Source: JAVKDP01 sp040222185
GTDB lineage: Bacteria; Bacteroidota; Rhodothermia; Balneolales; Balneolaceae
Direction of reading: 5' to 3'
Length of the DNA stretch: 34,005 nucleotides
Assembly: GCA_040222185.1 (NCBI GenBank)
Contig: JAVKDP010000111.1
Location: 1 to 34,005, forward strand
The notes beneath the pieces were generated by a model. The model had not been told where the DNA came from. It saw nothing but the letters and a program-made list of their open reading frames with translations, and did not search any database. Made by a program: the position numbers and the translations under genes. Positions 31,599 through 34,005 of this stretch are shown in pieces (within the stretch, counting starts at the first letter, position 1; each line of letters opens with the position of its first letter).

Positions 31599-32024
31599 AT
31601 GTCGAAAACTCATCTTAGTATTCAGGAAACACTAAAAAACTCGAAAACTGTCGCTGTAATAGGATGCTCTGCAAATCCCTATCGTACGAGTAACTATGCC
31701 GCAAAGTATTTGTTAGATAGGGGGTATGCCATGATCCCGGTTAATCCCATGGAAGAAACGATATTAGGGCAAAAGTGCTACCCGAGCATAAATGATATCC
31801 CTGAGGATATTCAGATTGATATTGTGAATGTATTTCGGAATAAAAGATATACTGCTAATGAAGTAGATGAAGTCGCGAAATGGAAGGAAAAAACCGGGCA
31901 AAACCCTGTTATCTGGACACAATTAGATGTTTCATCCCCTGAAGCCGAACTCAAAGCTGAAGAAGCTTCGCTGCCTTACATAAGAAACGTGTGTATTATG
32001 GTTGAGCTAGATCGCCTACATTAG
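31599..32024 (+). CDS. CoA-binding domain protein (YccU-like)
   Basis: A 141-residue Rossmann-fold protein of the CoA_binding_2 family. VAVIGCSANPYRTSNYAAKYL and VNPMEETILGQKCYPSINDIP (key residues) match the nucleotide-binding loop and second strand of the family; the C-terminal NVCIMVELDR also fits. It resembles succinyl-CoA synthetase CoA-binding domains but acts alone, and its biological role is not settled. It is divergent from the FKBP gene. The stop codon TAG touches the first base of a 27-base inverted repeat. Confidence 0.9.
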   Translation: MSKTHLSIQETLKNSKTVAVIGCSANPYRTSNYAAKYLLDRGYAMIPVNPMEETILGQKCYPSINDIPEDIQIDIVNVFRNKRYTANEVDEVAKWKEKTGQNPVIWTQLDVSSPEAELKAEEASLPYIRNVCIMVELDRLH

Positions 32025-32158
32025 GATTATGAATGCTGAATTTTGAATTAAGAGATTAGATATCTAAACCCTAATCGAAATTGACATAGTTATTTTTGTG
32101 TTTTATACAACTGAGTATTGCACTACCAAAGTAATTCAAAATTCAGCATTCATAATCC
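32024..32158. repeat. 27-base perfect inverted repeat between convergent genes
   Basis: Arms at 32024-32050 and 32132-32158 are perfect complements over 27 bases, with an 81-base centre that contains the palindrome TTAGATATCTAA (32056-32067). The element spans nearly the whole gap between the CoA-binding and yajQ stops. No target-site duplication or T-run flanks it. It may be a two-way transcription barrier, a miniature repeat element or an RNA hairpin. Confidence 0.8.
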
Positions 32159-32162
32159 ATGA

Positions 32163-32651
32163 CTACTTCATATTAGTGAACTGAAGGGGAACACCCATAT
32201 CCTTGCTTTTAAGATGGGCGATCACAGATTGTAAGTCATCAATTTTCTTGCCTGTAACACGCACCTGGTCGTCCTGGATTTGTGGCTGAACTTTGATCTT
32301 CAGGTCTTTGATCTCTTTCACAATCTTTTTTGCAGTTTCCCGATCGATGCCTTCTTTCATATGAACATCCATTTTCAAATGTCCTTGAGAGGTTCCTTGC
32401 TCATCTCCAAAATCAAGTACTTTTGAACTAATACCACGTTTTATAAAGTTTTTGATAACCATCTCTTTAACAGCTTGCATCTTCATGCTTTCTGCAGCCA
32501 CTAAATGAATGCGGTTTTCATTTTTGTGAAATGTAACTTCAGTATGTAACCCACGGAAATCATAACGTGTACTGATTTCTTTCAGCGTATTATTTATAGC
32601 GTTATCAACTTCTTGAGCATTAATTTCATTTACGATATCAAAAGAGGCCAT
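32163..32651 (-). CDS. yajQ: YajQ-family nucleotide-binding protein
   Basis: A 162-residue protein of the YajQ (DUF520) family. It begins MASFDIVNEINAQEVDNAI and has the family stretches STRYDFRG, RGISSKVLDFG and IQDDQVRVTGKKIDDLQ. Family members bind cyclic di-GMP or other nucleotides and may act as transcription cofactors, as shown in Xanthomonas; in this organism that is inferred. It is followed by the 27-base inverted repeat. Upstream is an unknown membrane-protein gene on the same strand 64 bases away. Confidence 0.95.
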   Translation of the reverse strand: MASFDIVNEINAQEVDNAINNTLKEISTRYDFRGLHTEVTFHKNENRIHLVAAESMKMQAVKEMVIKNFIKRGISSKVLDFGDEQGTSQGHLKMDVHMKEGIDRETAKKIVKEIKDLKIKVQPQIQDDQVRVTGKKIDDLQSVIAHLKSKDMGVPLQFTNMK

Positions 32652-32715
32652 TTGATCAAAACTTTGTGTTATTCTTGAATTTTATTTTGCGAAGATAACA
32701 ATATCCATTCATCAT

Positions 32716-33399
32716 TTATGAATCTTCTTTTTCCATTTTCTCTCTCATTTTTTTGGAGAGCAGACTTTCTATTTCGCTTCTTTCATCCATAGGTACCAGG
32801 GTTTTAAAGTGACGAATAGCATCATTTTGTGTGTATTCGATCTCAATAACTTCTTCACCAAACCAACGATAACTAAGTACGCTATCCCAATCGATAATTA
32901 AGTCTAATAAAATAATCCCGTTTGCTCTGAACTCTGGCACCAAACGAAGTGTGATACCCCATAAGCCAACAGAAAGGAGAGAGAGTCCGGATGAAACCCG
33001 GATTGGCGTCACAATCAAATCAGTGAAAACAGCTGAGCGATAAACTCCAAACAAGATTAAAGAGAGAGCTATAATTACCGGAAGGTGTTCAGAGATGAAA
33101 GATCTATAACAATACAGTACAGGTCCGTTTTCCTTACGATACTGAAATTGGTTAAAAGCTGAGCCTGTAAAAAAACCAAATATTGAAGCATATACATTGG
33201 TAATAATTGCCCCAGCTACTGCTTCACTCAGAACTTCAATTTTAAAAAGAAACAGGAGTAAGGAATACAAACTGAGTGCAAGGAGGGATGCAATTAAAAA
33301 CCGCCTTCCTGTTACCTGGTAAAGGTAAATCAGGCGTTTATATCCCAGCCAAACACTTGCCAGGCCTGATATAATAGCGGAGATAATTATCCAGATCAT
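32716..33399 (-). CDS. membrane protein of unknown function
   Basis: A 227-residue protein with four or five hydrophobic segments (about 3-20, 33-53, 60-80, 105-123, 133-155) and a soluble C-terminal part of some 70 residues. That part, with DLIIDWDSVLSYRWFGEE and the acidic-basic tail EIESLLSKKMREKMEKEDS (key residues), could form a small beta-rich domain resembling a pleckstrin-like fold, but this is a guess. I recognise no family. It is divergent from the DUF971 gene, 38 bases away. Confidence 0.7.
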   Translation of the reverse strand: MIWIIISAIISGLASVWLGYKRLIYLYQVTGRRFLIASLLALSLYSLLLFLFKIEVLSEAVAGAIITNVYASIFGFFTGSAFNQFQYRKENGPVLYCYRSFISEHLPVIIALSLILFGVYRSAVFTDLIVTPIRVSSGLSLLSVGLWGITLRLVPEFRANGIILLDLIIDWDSVLSYRWFGEEVIEIEYTQNDAIRHFKTLVPMDERSEIESLLSKKMREKMEKEDS

Positions 33400-33437
33400 T
33401 TCTTAATTTTGAAGTTAATCATCAAAGATAAACATTC

Positions 33438-33761
33438 ATGGATTCATCGACCACAGCAACTGGCATTGAAGTTAGTAACGAAGAACAAACTCTCGAGATT
33501 AAATGGGAAGATGGGGTTACTTCAACATATCCTTTGTATGGATTACGGAAAAACTGCCCTTGTGTAATGTGCCGGGGTGGGCATGATCGCATGAATACTT
33601 TTGAGCCGGAAGCTTTTTTTATTGAGAACCCGCCGTTGATGAATATTACGAATATCAACCAGGTTGGGAACCACGCTATTCAAATTGTGTGGATCGACGG
33701 GCACAATTCAGGGATGTACCGGTGGGAGACGTTGAGATGGTTAGATCCGAAAGATCATTAA
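33438..33761 (+). CDS. DUF971 domain protein
   Basis: A 107-residue protein matching DUF971, the domain also found at the N-terminus of gamma-butyrobetaine hydroxylases. LEIKWEDGVTSTYPLYGLRKNCPC (key residues) and CRGGHD carry the three cysteines and histidine that bind zinc or an iron-sulfur cluster. The C-terminal IVWIDGHNSGMYRWETLRWL is the other family hallmark. Stand-alone forms occur near iron-sulfur assembly genes in some bacteria; none is seen here. Confidence 0.9.
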   Translation: MDSSTTATGIEVSNEEQTLEIKWEDGVTSTYPLYGLRKNCPCVMCRGGHDRMNTFEPEAFFIENPPLMNITNINQVGNHAIQIVWIDGHNSGMYRWETLRWLDPKDH

Positions 33762-33815
33762 TCTTTTTTGCCATGTAGACACTTTGTCGACACTTCAAAA
33801 AAAATCAAATTGGTC

Positions 33816-33823
33816 TAAATTTG
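33816..33823 (+). promoter_or_regulatory. TAnnTTTG box before the truncated exported protein
   Basis: TAAATTTG matches the consensus and would start transcription near 33830, about 26 bases before the ATG at 33856. A -33 element is not evident. Confidence 0.45.
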
Positions 33824-33855
33824 GTATACTGGGCTCAAATAAAAACAAAGGGTTT

Positions 33856-34005
33856 ATGAAACGTATTTATTGTCTCTCTCTACTAATAGGCTTCCTTTTT
33901 TTAACTGATACTGCTAATGCTCAACAAAAAGCACGTATCGACTCACTTACCAATGAAGTTGAAACCAACCCTACAATCGACTCTACAAGGGTTAAGAATC
34001 TAAAC
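33856..34005 (+). CDS. exported protein, 3' partial (possible TPR sensor kinase or regulator)
   Basis: The first 50 codons of a gene cut by the window edge. A Sec signal peptide spans about residues 1-23 (CLSLLIGFLFLTDTANAQ). The mature start (QKARIDSLTNEVETNPTIDS then TRVKNLN) resembles the N-terminus of periplasmic TPR sensor histidine kinases of Bacteroidota, where DSL...DTTKVNLLN leads into TPR repeats. With only about 27 mature residues this is a weak guess; the exported nature is firm. Confidence 0.6.
   Translation, partial: MKRIYCLSLLIGFLFLTDTANAQQKARIDSLTNEVETNPTIDSTRVKNLN

Noticed and set aside
32024..32158. Reading of the 27-base inverted repeat as a transposon (MITE) insertion
   Set aside because: No target-site duplication is visible next to the arms and the ends coincide with gene stops, so I list it as an inverted repeat only; a genome search would be needed.
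1..34005. tRNA, rRNA, CRISPR, riboswitch or prophage content
   Set aside because: No cloverleaf, spaced direct repeats, conserved riboswitch core or phage or insertion-sequence gene was found on either strand by reading.

Overview
The window looks like chromosomal DNA from a low-GC (about 40% by eye), Gram-negative member of the Bacteroidota/Balneolota/Rhodothermota side of the FCB group. Three things suggest this. Several upstream regions carry the TAnnTTTG promoter box typical of that group, and most genes have weak Shine-Dalgarno sites. Many products are exported by Sec or lipoprotein signals. The gene set (KorAB, secreted M28 peptidase, HprK beside HPF and XerC, CrtC-type carotenoid hydratase) fits aerobic marine Balneolaceae-like bacteria. 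The placement is inference; no rRNA or tRNA gene is present to confirm it. No CRISPR array, phage gene or insertion sequence was seen, and no gap between genes exceeds 300 bases.

Layout. Bases 1-2345 hold the end of korA and all of korB (2-oxoacid:ferredoxin oxidoreductase). Bases 2361-4591 (minus) hold a DUF6868-like membrane protein, a secreted beta-propeller protein and biotin synthase BioB. Bases 4732-7167 (plus) hold a sugar-phosphate-isomerase-like protein with an ATG-less lipoprotein leader, an orphan OmpR-type response regulator, and TrmH behind a strong terminator. Bases 7193-13207 (minus) hold a secreted M28 peptidase, a membrane-anchored M23 peptidase, and hprK, hpf, xerC and a family 2 glycosyltransferase. 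Bases 12056-15097 form a small carotenoid-tailoring group: glycosyltransferase, CrtC-like hydratase and PlsC-type acyltransferase. Together they could make an acylated carotenoid glycoside of the salinixanthin or chlorobactene-glucoside-laurate kind. An O-methyltransferase follows.

Bases 15825-22268 (minus) are a copper-homeostasis island. It holds a regulator that joins an HMA metal-binding domain to an AraC DNA-binding domain, the CopA P-type ATPase, a small exported Met/His/Cys-rich protein, and a multicopper oxidase whose C-terminus looks like a CopB-type outer-membrane barrel. Two tiny membrane proteins follow. The expected flow is: the regulator senses cytoplasmic copper, CopA pumps it out, and the periplasmic Met/His-rich protein and oxidase bind or oxidise it. 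Divergent from this run a small membrane protein, an unknown lipoprotein and an exported TPR protein (22503-25060).

Bases 25084-26771 (minus) are a tight MarR-controlled redox operon: MarR, NAD(P)H-FMN reductase, YjdI-like iron-sulfur protein and cupin, with a palindrome just before the MarR gene. After it come a tandem-rhodanese sulfurtransferase, a lipoprotein amidase, an ArsR-family regulator with a near-ideal promoter, a THUMP RNA methyltransferase, a SlyD-like FKBP isomerase, a CoA-binding protein, YajQ, an unknown membrane protein, a DUF971 protein and the start of an exported protein cut by the window edge. A perfect 27-base inverted repeat sits between the convergent CoA-binding and yajQ genes.
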